30,655 bases of DNA from JBCDBH01 sp039184055 (GTDB lineage Bacteria; Acidobacteriota; Thermoanaerobaculia; Multivoradales; J023), in NCBI GenBank assembly GCA_039184055.1, contig JBCDBH010000024.1, positions 1 to 30,655 of the forward strand, given 5' to 3'. The notes under the pieces were generated by a model. The model was not told the origin of the DNA. It did no database searches and saw only the letters and a program-made list of their open reading frames with translations. The position numbers were made by a program, and so were the translations under genes. Shown piece by piece: positions 9,437 to 17,269 of the stretch (position 1 is its first letter; each line of letters starts with the position of its first letter).

Positions 9437-10741
9437 ATGGCGCGACCTCACGCATTGCCCGATCGCGACGGCCACTTCGGTCCTTATGGCGGTCGTTTTG
9501 TTCCCGAGACGCTGATGGCGCCGCTCGACGAGCTCGCCACCGCCTACGACAAGATGCGTCGTCGGCGTACCTTTCGTCGCGAGCTCGACGAGCTGCTGCG
9601 CCACTACGCCGGTCGCCCGACGCCGCTTTATTTCGCGCGGCGGTTGAGCGACGACCTGGGTGGCGCGCGGATTTATCTCAAGCGGGAAGATCTGCTCCAC
9701 ACCGGCGCGCACAAGCTCAACAACGCCATCGGTCAGGCGCTGCTGGCGAAGTACATGGGCAAGAAGCGGGTGATCGCCGAAACCGGCGCCGGCCAACACG
9801 GCGTCGCCACCGCCACCGCGTGCGCGCTGCTCGGGCTCGAATGCCGGATCTACATGGGCGAGGAGGATTGCGAGCGGCAGCGTCTCAACGTTTACAGGAT
9901 GAAGCTGCTCGGCGCCGAGGTCTATCCGGTCGATTCGGGGAGTCGCACCCTCAAGGATGCGATCAACGAATCCCTGCGTGATTGGGTCACCAACATTCGC
10001 GGCACCCACTACATTCTCGGCTCGGTGCTCGGTCCCGATCCGTATCCACGCATGGTGCGCGATTTCCACTGTGTGATCGGTGACGAAGCGCGACGCCAGC
10101 TCAAGAAGCAAGCCGGTACCTACGCCCCCAACGTCGCGGTCGCCTGTGTCGGCGGGGGCTCGAATGCGATCGGTCTCTTTACCGCCTTTCTCGGTGATCG
10201 TCGGGTGCGGCTGGTGGGGGTCGAAGCCGGTGGTACGAGCGATCAGCTCGGCGAGCACGCGGCCCGGTTCAGCGGTGGTAACGGGCTCGACGGTGGCACG
10301 CTCGGTGTGCTGCATGGCACCCGGACCCTGGTGCTGCAGGATGACGACGGGCAAATCGCCGGTACGCATTCGGTGTCGGCGGGGCTCGACTACCCGGCGG
10401 TGGGACCCGAGCATGTTCTTTTGCGTGATCGAGGGCGGACCACCTACACCCGGGTCGGTGATCAAGCGGCCATCGATGCTTTCCATCGTCTGTCGCGGAC
10501 CGAAGGCATCTTGCCGGCGCTCGAAACCGCCCACGCTGTCGCCTACGCCATGAAGATCGCGCCGCGCTACGGCAAACGTCACATCATCTTGGTCAACTGC
10601 TCGGGGCGCGGCGACAAAGACGTCGAGAGCGTGCTGCGTTGGGATGACGAGCATGGCGGTGCCGAGGGCGCGCCGGACAACGTCACCCAGCATCCAGCGG
10701 CGCGCAAATGGGCCAACCTGACGGGAGATGGAGTCGAATGA
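9437..10741 (+). CDS. trpB: Tryptophan synthase beta chain
   Basis: A PLP enzyme of 434 residues that condenses indole, channelled from TrpA, with serine. It is of the common TrpB1 type: FGPYGGRFVPETL at the start, the PLP lysine Lys93 in HTGAHKLNNAIGQ, catalytic Glu115 in AETGAGQHGVATAT, phosphate cup GGGSNA (239-244), and Ser389 in NCSGRGDKD near the pyridine nitrogen. After the usual end (DKDVESVLRW, about residue 402) there is an extra tail of about 32 residues ending in HPAARKWANLTGDGVE, of unknown importance. An AAGGAG site precedes the ATG. Its stop overlaps the trpA start. Confidence 0.97.
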   Translation: MARPHALPDRDGHFGPYGGRFVPETLMAPLDELATAYDKMRRRRTFRRELDELLRHYAGRPTPLYFARRLSDDLGGARIYLKREDLLHTGAHKLNNAIGQALLAKYMGKKRVIAETGAGQHGVATATACALLGLECRIYMGEEDCERQRLNVYRMKLLGAEVYPVDSGSRTLKDAINESLRDWVTNIRGTHYILGSVLGPDPYPRMVRDFHCVIGDEARRQLKKQAGTYAPNVAVACVGGGSNAIGLFTAFLGDRRVRLVGVEAGGTSDQLGEHAARFSGGNGLDGGTLGVLHGTRTLVLQDDDGQIAGTHSVSAGLDYPAVGPEHVLLRDRGRTTYTRVGDQAAIDAFHRLSRTEGILPALETAHAVAYAMKIAPRYGKRHIILVNCSGRGDKDVESVLRWDDEHGGAEGAPDNVTQHPAARKWANLTGDGVE

Positions 10742-11568
10742 GCGCGATAGCCGACGTATTCAAACGCTGCGCGGCCGAAGATCGCGCCGCCTTCATCGCC
10801 TATCTCACCGCCGGCGATCCCGACCTCGGCACCACCGCCGAGCTGATGCGGGCGCTGGTGCGAGGTGGCGCCGACATCATCGAGCTCGGCGTGCCGTTCA
10901 GCGATCCGATCGCCGACGGCCCGGTCAACCAACGCGCCGCGGCACGCTCGCTCGCCGCTGGCACCACCTTGAGCGGCGTGCTCCAGCTCGTGGCGCGCAA
11001 CCGTGACCGGCTCGGTGTGCCCGTGGTGCTCTTCACCTACTTCAATCCCATTCACGCTCGCGGTATCGAAGTCTTCGCCGAACAGGCCGCCGCCTCGGGC
11101 GTCGACGGCGTGCTCTGCGTCGACCTGCCGCCCGACGAAGCCGGCGACGTGCGTCCGGCCTTCGAACGCCAAGGTCTCGACACCATCTTTCTGCTCGCGC
11201 CGACCAGCGACAAAGCGCGGATCAGGCGGGTCGACCAAGCCTCCACCGGCTTCGTCTACTACGTCTCCCGCACTGGCGTCACCGGTGCCGAAACCTCCGT
11301 CGCCAAGCCGTTGATCAAAGAGATCCAGAAGGTCAAACGACGCGTCACCAAACCTCTCGCGGTCGGCTTCGGTATCGCCGATCCCGAACAGGTCGTCGCC
11401 GTGGGTAGCGCCGCCGACGGCGTCGTGGTTGGTAGCGCCCTGGTGCGCATGGTCGAAGAGTGGGTCGAAGACGGTGACAAAAGCATCGATCGCCTGGTGA
11501 ACGACGTCGAGCAACGCGTCCGTCGACTCACCGCGCCACTGCATCATCGACACGCGTCGGCGAGCTGA
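10738..11568 (+). CDS. trpA: Tryptophan synthase alpha chain
   Basis: Cleaves indole-3-glycerol phosphate to indole and glyceraldehyde 3-phosphate and passes indole to TrpB. From the ATG that overlaps the trpB stop, the protein has 276 residues and its catalytic residues fall at Glu49 and Asp60, the same numbers as in the E. coli enzyme, in IIELGVPFSDPIADGP. Also seen are LFTYFNPI, DLPPDEAGD, YYVSRTGVTGAE (loop 6) and VGFGIADPEQV with the phosphate-binding GSALV. An upstream in-frame start at 10708 is possible but would lie inside trpB. It is the last gene of the unit; the 45-bp palindrome begins seven bases after its stop. Confidence 0.97.
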   Translation: MSAIADVFKRCAAEDRAAFIAYLTAGDPDLGTTAELMRALVRGGADIIELGVPFSDPIADGPVNQRAAARSLAAGTTLSGVLQLVARNRDRLGVPVVLFTYFNPIHARGIEVFAEQAAASGVDGVLCVDLPPDEAGDVRPAFERQGLDTIFLLAPTSDKARIRRVDQASTGFVYYVSRTGVTGAETSVAKPLIKEIQKVKRRVTKPLAVGFGIADPEQVVAVGSAADGVVVGSALVRMVEEWVEDGDKSIDRLVNDVEQRVRRLTAPLHHRHASAS

Positions 11569-11575
11569 TGATGGG

Positions 11576-11620
11576 ATTACCTGTAAATTTCGTCACGCCG
11601 TGACGAAATTTACAGGTAAT
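11576..11620. repeat. Perfect 45-bp palindrome (22-bp arms, 1-base centre)
   Basis: Arms 11576-11597 and 11599-11620 are exact reverse complements around a single C at 11598. Each arm is AT-rich towards the outside (ATTACCTGTAAATTTCG) in otherwise GC-rich DNA. The right arm ends eight bases before the GTG of the ATPase gene and holds the only Shine-Dalgarno-like bases (AGGT, 11614-11617) in front of it, so a hairpin in RNA would hide them. There is no T-run, so it is not a normal intrinsic terminator. It could be an operator, an autoregulatory RNA hairpin or a mobile-element end; the sequence alone does not decide. Confidence 0.9.
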
Positions 11621-11628
11621 ATCCCCAT

Positions 11629-12885
11629 GTGACGTTCCATACGCCTCGTGCACGCTGGCTTTCCAAACGTTTGCCGTCTTTTGGTGAGCATCGCCGACTC
11701 GTCGTTCTCACTGGCGCTCGGCAGACCGGAAAGACGACTCTGGCTCGTGAGCACTATTCCAATCTCCGTTATCTGAACCTCGACAATCTCGAGACGCGGA
11801 CCGCTCTCGACCAGCTTCGCACCGCGGCATGGGCAACGACGGTGGGAAACGCCGTGGTCGACGAGGCACAGAAGGCCCCTTCTGTGTTCGAGAAGGTCAA
11901 ATTCGCGTTCGACGGTCACGAGATCGATTTCACGGTCTTGCTCGGTTCGTCACGGATTCTGCTCTTGCGACAGATTCGTGAGACTTTGGCCGGGCGGGCG
12001 TTTCTGTACGATCTATGGCCATTGATGCTTTCCGAGCTGTTGACGCCGGTGGGTGCCACCCTGCCTCGGCCTCTCTTTGATCACCTTCTGACCGATTCAC
12101 CGAACGAGGTGCTCGCCGAGCAATCACCGGTTTTGCTCGGCGAAGAAGAGGAAGAACGGCGTCGAGCGGTCGATTTTCTCGGTACGTGGGGAGGTATGCC
12201 TGCTCTCGTCGGACTCGATGACGAGGATCGGCGTATGTGGCTGCGTTCCTATCAACAGACTTTCCTGGAACGGGATCTCGTCGATCTCGTACGCCTGTCC
12301 GACCTGCAGCCTTTCCGTGTCTTGCAGCGTCTGGCGATGCTACGTAGCGGTCAGCTTCTTTCGTACAGCGAAATCGCCCGTGACGCGCAGATCAGCTCAT
12401 CCACCGCGAAACGCTATATCGAGTATTTGCGGATTTCGTACCAGGTCGCCTTGCTTCAACCGTATCTCCGCAACCTGACTAGCCGGACGATCAAAACTCC
12501 CAAGATCTATTGGCTCGACCTCGGACTCCTCCGTCAAGGCACCGGGCAGCGAGGGGCGCTCGCGGGCGCGCTCTTCGAAACCTTGGTGATCGGTGAATGC
12601 CAGAAGTGGATCAGCACCATGGCGCGTGACGCCGAGCTATGTTTCTATCGCACACGTTCGGGGCTCGAGGTCGATCTACTCGTCGAGACGCCTGGCGGCG
12701 TGCTGGCGATCGAGATCAAGGGACGCGATCGAGCGCACAGCTCGGATATGCGTGGTCTCAAGACCTTGCGTGGTGCCCTGGGGGACGAATGGCGTGGTGG
12801 GTTGGTGGTCACCCGTGGCCGTGACATCCGCCTGCTCGACGAGTCACATGACATCTGGGAAGTACCGCTACATAGGCTATTCTGA
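11629..12885 (+). CDS. AAA-type ATPase with DUF4143 C-terminal domain
   Basis: A 418-residue protein of the widespread AAA_14/DUF4143 family, whose cellular role is not settled. The N-terminal ATPase has Walker A GARQTGKTT (29-37, Lys35) and Walker B AVVDEAQKAP (Asp78, Glu79). The LLGSSRILLLRQIRETLAGR segment (105-123) is the sensor-1 and following Arg region. A winged-helix-like part (about 230-285, with SYSEIARDAQISSSTAKRY) precedes the DUF4143 domain. That domain ends in a PD-(D/E)XK-like set: Glu316, Arg341, Glu347, Asp349, Glu362 and Lys364 (GLEVDLLVE and AIEIKG). Two 60-base samples gave 57-58% G+C versus 72% in trpA, suggesting separate ancestry. The start is GTG, since the nearby ATG runs straight into a stop. 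Confidence 0.92.
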   Translation: MTFHTPRARWLSKRLPSFGEHRRLVVLTGARQTGKTTLAREHYSNLRYLNLDNLETRTALDQLRTAAWATTVGNAVVDEAQKAPSVFEKVKFAFDGHEIDFTVLLGSSRILLLRQIRETLAGRAFLYDLWPLMLSELLTPVGATLPRPLFDHLLTDSPNEVLAEQSPVLLGEEEEERRRAVDFLGTWGGMPALVGLDDEDRRMWLRSYQQTFLERDLVDLVRLSDLQPFRVLQRLAMLRSGQLLSYSEIARDAQISSSTAKRYIEYLRISYQVALLQPYLRNLTSRTIKTPKIYWLDLGLLRQGTGQRGALAGALFETLVIGECQKWISTMARDAELCFYRTRSGLEVDLLVETPGGVLAIEIKGRDRAHSSDMRGLKTLRGALGDEWRGGLVVTRGRDIRLLDESHDIWEVPLHRLF

Positions 12886-12912
12886 AAGCCATCCAAAGGA
12901 TGGTTTTCAGAA
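12880..12912. repeat. Hairpin overlapping the ATPase stop codon
   Basis: Arms 12880-12894 and 12898-12912 pair over 15 bases with one G-U, around an AAA loop; the core is CCATCC AAA GGATGG. The ATPase stop codon (12883-12885) lies inside the left arm. No T-run follows, so termination would not be of the standard intrinsic type. It could protect the 3' end of the message or be part of a mobile-element end. Confidence 0.8.
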
Positions 12913-12943
12913 GCCACGTAACGCTCCGAAGGAGCGTAGTGGC
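12913..12943. repeat. Second hairpin downstream of the ATPase
   Basis: Two stem segments, GCCAC (12913-12917) with GTGGC (12939-12943) and ACGCTCC (12921-12927) with GGAGCGT (12931-12937), surround a GAA loop and an asymmetric internal bulge (GTA against A). It starts at the base after the first hairpin. A weaker third stem, GTCGC (12949-12953) with GCGAC (12961-12965), follows. Confidence 0.7.
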
Positions 12944-13027
12944 ATGGGGTCGCACTCAGGGCGACTCTCGTTAGAATCACATCAGGGCATGGAGCTCTTT
13001 CCCCTATTCACGACTTTTGTTACTTCT

Positions 13028-13032
13028 AGGAG
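13028..13032 (+). promoter_or_regulatory. Ribosome-binding site deciding the DinB-like start
   Basis: AGGAG lies five bases before the GTG at 13038. The frame is open back to a TTG at 13017, but that codon has no such site and would place this motif inside the coding sequence. Confidence 0.7.
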
Positions 13033-13037
13033 CTATC

Positions 13038-13532
13038 GTGACATCCACTCTCTCCTTTCTCGCCCGCCGCTGGCGCGCTTCGATTGCTTACGCGGAACGG
13101 TTGGTTGCCGATGTCGACGAGACGACGTGGGCGGCGCAGCCGTGGTCGGAGGTCGATGCGAATGGTCCGCTGTGGGTGTTGGGGCATCTATCGATGTACG
13201 GACCGGTGATCGCGGCGGTGCTGCTCGATCAGCCGATTCCCGATACGCGACAGGGTCCATTTGCACGCGGCACGCAACCGGGGGATGCGATGGCGTCGAA
13301 GGAGGAGGTGCTGGTGCGTTTTCTCGACGGCGCGGAGCAGGCGGCGGCGGCATTGGAATCCGCCGACGAGGCGCGGTTGTCGTTGCCGAACCCAGTCGAG
13401 CGACTACGTGGAGCGTTGCCTGAGACGGGCGATTTGATTTTCCACCTGACGACGGTCCACCAGGCGCATCATCTCGGTCAGCTCAGCGGGTGGCGAAAAG
13501 CCATGGGTTTACCCGCCGTGTCGATGTTCTGA
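13038..13532 (+). CDS. DinB-like four-helix metal-binding protein
   Basis: A 164-residue protein of the DinB/YfiT superfamily, helical bundles that bind a divalent metal through three histidines. Some members are thiol S-transferases, but most are uncharacterised. Candidate ligands are His50 in WVLGHLSMYG and His141 and His145 in TTVHQAHHLGQLSGWRKAMG, the family's HxxxH near the C-terminus followed by GQ and an Arg. The first helix (RRWRASIAYAERLVADV) and the W..QPW segment also fit. There is no signal peptide or membrane segment, so it is probably cytoplasmic. The substrate is unknown. It faces the ankyrin gene across a 14-base gap and the two may share a terminator region. Confidence 0.8.
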   Translation: MTSTLSFLARRWRASIAYAERLVADVDETTWAAQPWSEVDANGPLWVLGHLSMYGPVIAAVLLDQPIPDTRQGPFARGTQPGDAMASKEEVLVRFLDGAEQAAAALESADEARLSLPNPVERLRGALPETGDLIFHLTTVHQAHHLGQLSGWRKAMGLPAVSMF

Positions 13533-13546
13533 TTTGCTTCGATTTC

Positions 13547-14686
13547 TCAGTCTTCCGGGCTGACGTCGCGCAGGATGGCGATGACGTCGTCGTGCTCGAA
13601 ATGACAGGCCCAGCCTAAAGGCGTGGCTTGGTAGAGGGTGTCGCGACGGCTCGGGTCGGCGCCTTGGTCGAGGAGACGTCGCGTGGCTTCGGAGGAGTCG
13701 CCGATCGCAGCGAGGTGGAGTGGGGTGACAGCGGTTTCCGGGCTTGTCGGGTCGACGTTGCCGGTCGCCTCGAGCAAGAGATCGAGGGTGGCGCGATCAC
13801 CGTGTCGGGCGGCGAGGTGGAGTGGAGTGACGTGGCTTTTGCGTTCACCCACCAGGATGGCGACATGCTCGCTGGCATCGGCGCCGTGTTCGAGCAGCCA
13901 GCTGACGGCGTTCGATTCACCGTTGTGCGCGCACCATGACAACAAGCCAGTTGGTATGCCGTGGCCGACGAGGCCGCGTGCCCGGTCGAGCTCGCCCACG
14001 ATGAGCGCCGTCGATAGGTCGGTGGGATAGTCGGCAAAGAGATAGGCGACGGCCGGGTAGCGCTGGACCTCGGCCAAGACGCTGACGCCCCAATGATCGG
14101 TGCGGGTCGGGTCGGCACCCAGGGCGAGCAAGCGTTCGACGGCGGCGACCCGTTCGTGGATCACGGCGAGATGGAGCGGGGTGCGACCGTGGAGCACGAA
14201 GCCGAGACGACGGTCGAGATGATCGGCGTGGAGGGCGTCGAGCCGATGGCTCAACACGGCGGTGAAAGGGTCGAGCTCACCGCCACGTTCGATCAGGAAG
14301 TCTCGAGTCGGGTCACGATCACGCCAGCCGTCGGGTCGACATTCGGCGACCGTGGTCCAGCCGACCGGACCGAGCGCGTACCAACTGTCGATCGCATGTG
14401 GATCGGCGCCTCGGTCGAGGAGCGTCGCGGCCAGGTTGCGATGCCCGGCTTCGGCGACCCAGTGGAGCGCGGTCGAGTCGCTCGCCTGTTCCCGAGCATC
14501 GATGTCGGCACCGGCATCGAGCAGCAGCTCGACGATCGACTCGAAGCCGCGATGCGCCGCGAAGATCAGCGGCGTGCTGCCCAGGATGTCGTCGCGTTGA
14601 TGGACACACTCGGGATCGTCCGCGAGCAGCCGCGCGACGGCACCATGATCGCCTTCGATACACGCGCGGATGATGTCTCGGCTCAT
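13547..14686 (-). CDS. Ankyrin-repeat protein
   Basis: A 379-residue protein built almost entirely of ankyrin repeats, which serve protein-protein binding. Clear repeats include GSTPLIFAAHRGFESIVELL (36-55), STALHWVAEAGHRNLAATLL, GRTPLHLAVIHERVAAVERL, HVTPLHLAARHGDRATLDLL, AVTPLHLAAIGDSSEATRRL and a degenerate last unit QATPLGWACHFEHDDVIAIL. Repeat-like units also occur at the N-terminus (DIIRACIEGDHGAVARLL) and at SWCAHNGESNAVSWLLEHGAD. There is no signal peptide, membrane segment or catalytic domain, so it is probably a cytoplasmic scaffold or inhibitor; the partner is unknown. GAGGAA (complement of 14693-14698) lies seven bases upstream of the ATG and supports this start. Confidence 0.9.
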   Translation of the reverse strand: MSRDIIRACIEGDHGAVARLLADDPECVHQRDDILGSTPLIFAAHRGFESIVELLLDAGADIDAREQASDSTALHWVAEAGHRNLAATLLDRGADPHAIDSWYALGPVGWTTVAECRPDGWRDRDPTRDFLIERGGELDPFTAVLSHRLDALHADHLDRRLGFVLHGRTPLHLAVIHERVAAVERLLALGADPTRTDHWGVSVLAEVQRYPAVAYLFADYPTDLSTALIVGELDRARGLVGHGIPTGLLSWCAHNGESNAVSWLLEHGADASEHVAILVGERKSHVTPLHLAARHGDRATLDLLLEATGNVDPTSPETAVTPLHLAAIGDSSEATRRLLDQGADPSRRDTLYQATPLGWACHFEHDDVIAILRDVSPED

Positions 14687-14884
14687 CTCGGTTTCCTCGC
14701 AGGTTCTTTGCCGATGGAGTGATCCAAATTCGAGGCGATACGTACCATGTAAGAATCCGATGCCGCTCCGGCGGTTCTTTTGTCGATGATCGTCGTGCTT
14801 CGTGCCGAGTCTACGCGACGGTGGTCGGAATCACTCGTGGATCACCCGATGTGTCGTCGGGCGCCACGCGAAGAAAGGGATGTC

Positions 14885-15736
14885 ATGCGTATCGCTCTCG
14901 CTCAGCTCAGCTCGACGGAGGATCGAGCCGTCAACCTCGACAAGGTGATCGATGCGATCGATCGGGCGGCCGCCGAAGGCGCCGAGCTCTTTGTCGTACC
15001 GGAAGTCGTCTTGGATCGCTTCTTTCCTCAATACCGTTGTCCCGAAGGCATCGACCGTCGCACGCTCGCTGAGCCGGTGCCTGGTCCGACCGTCGATCGG
15101 CTGGCCGCGAAGGCGCGCGAGCACGAGATGGTGATCGTGTTCAATCTCTACGAGCTCGACGAAGAGGGCAACACGTTCGATAGCTCCCCGGTGATCGACG
15201 CCGACGGCTCGCTTTTGGGGGTGACGCGGATGGTGCACATCACCGACTTTCCGCGTTTTCACGAGCAGGATTACTACACCCCGGGCAATAGCGGGGCACC
15301 GGTGTACGACACCCGGGTCGGTCAGATCGGCGTGGCAATTTGCTACGACCGTCATTACCCCGAGTACATGCGTGCGCTCGGGGTGGCGGGCGCCGAGCTG
15401 GTGGTGATTCCGCAGGCGGGTGTGTTCGGTGAATGGCCCGAGGGCATGTACGAAGCCGAGGTGCGGACGGCGGCGTTTCAGAACGGCTACTTCACCGCGT
15501 TGTGCAACCGCGTCGGGGTCGAAGACGACATGACGTTCGCGGGTGAGTCGTTCATCTCGGATCCCGAAGGGCGGATCGTGGCGCGTGGGCGGGTACTGGA
15601 AGAAGACTTGGTGATCGCCGATCTCGACCTCGGCGCCGCCCGCGAGTCGACCGCGCGTCGTTTGTTCTACCGGGACCGTCGACCCGAGCTCTATGCCGCG
15701 TGGATCCGCGAACGCACCGAGGGGAGCCGATCGTGA
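14885..15736 (+). CDS. Nitrilase-superfamily carbon-nitrogen hydrolase (catalytic Lys apparently replaced)
   Basis: A 283-residue protein close in layout to N-carbamoylputrescine amidase and beta-ureidopropionase, enzymes that split carbamoyl or amide C-N bonds. Glu40 (LFVVPEVV) and the nucleophile Cys153 (GVAICYDRHYPEYMRA) of the Glu-Lys-Cys triad are present. Where relatives have RKMHI or RKNHI, this protein has RMVHI, so Met116 stands in for the lysine. The following HEQDYYTPGN and the AAFQNGYFTALCNRVG and FAGESFISDPEGR segments match the fold. It may use another residue, act on a different substrate, or be inactive. AAAGGGA at 14874-14880 supports this ATG; the frame is open back to 14780 without conservation. 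The stop overlaps the next gene (GTGA). Confidence 0.85.
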   Translation: MRIALAQLSSTEDRAVNLDKVIDAIDRAAAEGAELFVVPEVVLDRFFPQYRCPEGIDRRTLAEPVPGPTVDRLAAKAREHEMVIVFNLYELDEEGNTFDSSPVIDADGSLLGVTRMVHITDFPRFHEQDYYTPGNSGAPVYDTRVGQIGVAICYDRHYPEYMRALGVAGAELVVIPQAGVFGEWPEGMYEAEVRTAAFQNGYFTALCNRVGVEDDMTFAGESFISDPEGRIVARGRVLEEDLVIADLDLGAARESTARRLFYRDRRPELYAAWIRERTEGSRS

Positions 15737-16404
15737 GCGATACGCAATACGACGCTCATAGCCACGCCGCCTTGATCCACGGTCGCTATCTCGTCCGTCG
15801 AGGCGCTGAGATGGGCGAGCATCCGCCGTTGCTGGTCGGATGTCACGGCTATGGCGAGAACGCCGAGCGTCATCTCGCCGAGCTCGACGCGATTCCCGGG
15901 ATCGAGAAGTGGCTGGTGGTCGCGCCGGCGGCTCTGCACCGTTTCTACAATTCCAAAACGGGCGAGGTGATCGGCAGCTGGATGACCAGCCAAGATCGTG
16001 AACAGGCGATCGCCGACAATGTGCGCTATGTCTCGAGCGTGGTCGCCGAGGCCAAACGCCGATTCGCCACCTCGGACACGCTCGCGTTCGCCGGCTTCTC
16101 CCAGGGCGTGGCGATGGCCTGGCGCGCCGCGGTGGGATGCGGCTGGGCCTGCGACGGCCTGATCGCCTTGGCGGGTGACGTGCCGCCCGACGTCGCCAAG
16201 CGCCGTGTCGCCAAGCCACCGGCGGTGTTGCTCGGACGCGGCACCAAAGACGAGTGGTATACCGAAGCGAAGATGGATGCCGATTTGGCGGTTCTCGACA
16301 AACGTGGCATCGAGATGGAGTCGGTGGTGTTCAAGGCCGGCCACGTGTGGACCGACGAATTCCGCGCCGCCGCCGGGACGTTTCTCGACCGACTGCGCGG
16401 CTAG
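15733..16404 (+). CDS. Alpha/beta-hydrolase, phospholipase/carboxylesterase-like
   Basis: A 223-residue serine hydrolase of the esterase/lysophospholipase type. The nucleophile Ser123 is in AFAGFSQGVAMA, followed by Asp173 in GRGTKDEWYT and His204 in KAGHVWTDEF, in the expected order and spacing. The oxyanion strand is LLVGCHGYGENAE (about 33-45). It lacks a signal peptide and is probably cytoplasmic; the substrate cannot be read from the sequence. The GTG start overlaps the stop of the nitrilase-like gene, so the two are translationally coupled and may act on the same compound. It ends 13 bases from the convergent L,D-transpeptidase. Confidence 0.88.
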   Translation: MSDTQYDAHSHAALIHGRYLVRRGAEMGEHPPLLVGCHGYGENAERHLAELDAIPGIEKWLVVAPAALHRFYNSKTGEVIGSWMTSQDREQAIADNVRYVSSVVAEAKRRFATSDTLAFAGFSQGVAMAWRAAVGCGWACDGLIALAGDVPPDVAKRRVAKPPAVLLGRGTKDEWYTEAKMDADLAVLDKRGIEMESVVFKAGHVWTDEFRAAAGTFLDRLRG

Positions 16405-16417
16405 CTCATCGTCGCGG

Positions 16418-17176
16418 CTACGGCCGAATCCGGATGGTCGGGCGGTCGCTCGGCTGAAAGGCCCCGAGCAGCTCGTCGAGATCGTCGTTCTCGAGCGCGA
16501 TACAGCCGTGTGTCCAATTGCCCCGGGTGAGCTCGCGACGGCCGCGATCTTTGGTGCCGTGGATCAGGATCAGACCGCCGAGCTGGGTCCAATGGGGCGG
16601 GCGATCCTTTTGTTGGTGCGAAGTCAGAATGGCGAACCAGCTGGCGACGTCGAGCATGCCTTCACGCGCCCCGCGCCATGCGTCGACCGGTGACGGGTAG
16701 CAGACGTAAAACGAGTTGCCGTAGTTGGGGCTCGCGTGGTGCGGGATGAGACGGAACTCGCCTTCGGGTGTGCGCCGATCGCCCATTTTCACCTTGTCGC
16801 CGAGCGGATAGGACCCGAGAGCAATGGGGTAGGTCTTGAGGTGGTCGCGACCGTCGTAGAGGTCGAGTCGATAACGCGATTTGCTGACCACCAATCGCCA
16901 ATGATCGCGACGCGCCAGCCGAGGACGGGGCAGATGGGTGGCGGCGGTCCGCTCGATGGCGCGCAGGGTCGATTGGTCTCGCCAGATGGTGCCGGCGATC
17001 AGCTTGGCGCGCTCGGGGAGCGGTTGGCGTGGCGCGGGGAGCGCTTCGGGCACGGTCGGCGCGGCGGTCGTCGTCGCGACCGGGAAGCACAAGAGCATGA
17101 CGACCAAGAGCAGTGGCCGCGTCCAGATGCGGGACGATGCGAAACGCCGAGTGGGTGAGACGTCATAGACTTTCAT
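16418..17176 (-). CDS. L,D-transpeptidase (YkuD domain), exported
   Basis: A 252-residue envelope enzyme that makes 3-3 peptidoglycan cross-links or attaches proteins to the wall. The N-terminus has arginines followed by a hydrophobic stretch (about 21-38, PLLLVVMLLCFPVATTTA), consistent with a signal peptide or anchor. The YkuD domain runs from about residue 93 (WRLVVSKSRYRLDLYDG) to the end. The active-site block has His206 in LILIHGTKD and Cys225 in WTHGCIAL; Thr replaces the more usual Ser of SHGC. MGDRRTPEGEF (131-141) is the typical preceding loop. Cys30 lacks a good lipobox around it. The only ribosome-binding match before the ATG is weak (TAGG). Confidence 0.9.
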   Translation of the reverse strand: MKVYDVSPTRRFASSRIWTRPLLLVVMLLCFPVATTTAAPTVPEALPAPRQPLPERAKLIAGTIWRDQSTLRAIERTAATHLPRPRLARRDHWRLVVSKSRYRLDLYDGRDHLKTYPIALGSYPLGDKVKMGDRRTPEGEFRLIPHHASPNYGNSFYVCYPSPVDAWRGAREGMLDVASWFAILTSHQQKDRPPHWTQLGGLILIHGTKDRGRRELTRGNWTHGCIALENDDLDELLGAFQPSDRPTIRIRP

Positions 17177-17269
17177 GGATGCCTATTGATCATGCCCGAA
17201 GATCCGATGGATCGCAATATCGTCGCCGTGGGCGTGAGTTTTGCTTACTGAGAGCCACGAGGGCACGCG

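Noticed and set aside
9206..10693. A 495-codon - strand open frame
   Set aside because: It is antisense to trpF/trpB, and composition and lack of motifs show it is a shadow of GC-rich codons.
11576..11620. The palindrome as an intrinsic terminator of the his-trp unit
   Set aside because: It has a one-base centre and AT-rich outer arms, and no T-run on the + strand. Placement favours the ATPase gene. Some contribution to termination cannot be excluded.
12886..13423. The open frame 12593-13423 extending from inside the ATPase as a second gene
   Set aside because: It is in another frame of the ATPase and DinB-like genes, rich in Arg/Ser, and without motifs.
14780..14884. An earlier start of the nitrilase-like gene
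   Set aside because: The added 35 residues are unlike the family N-terminus, and a ribosome-binding site precedes the ATG at 14885.
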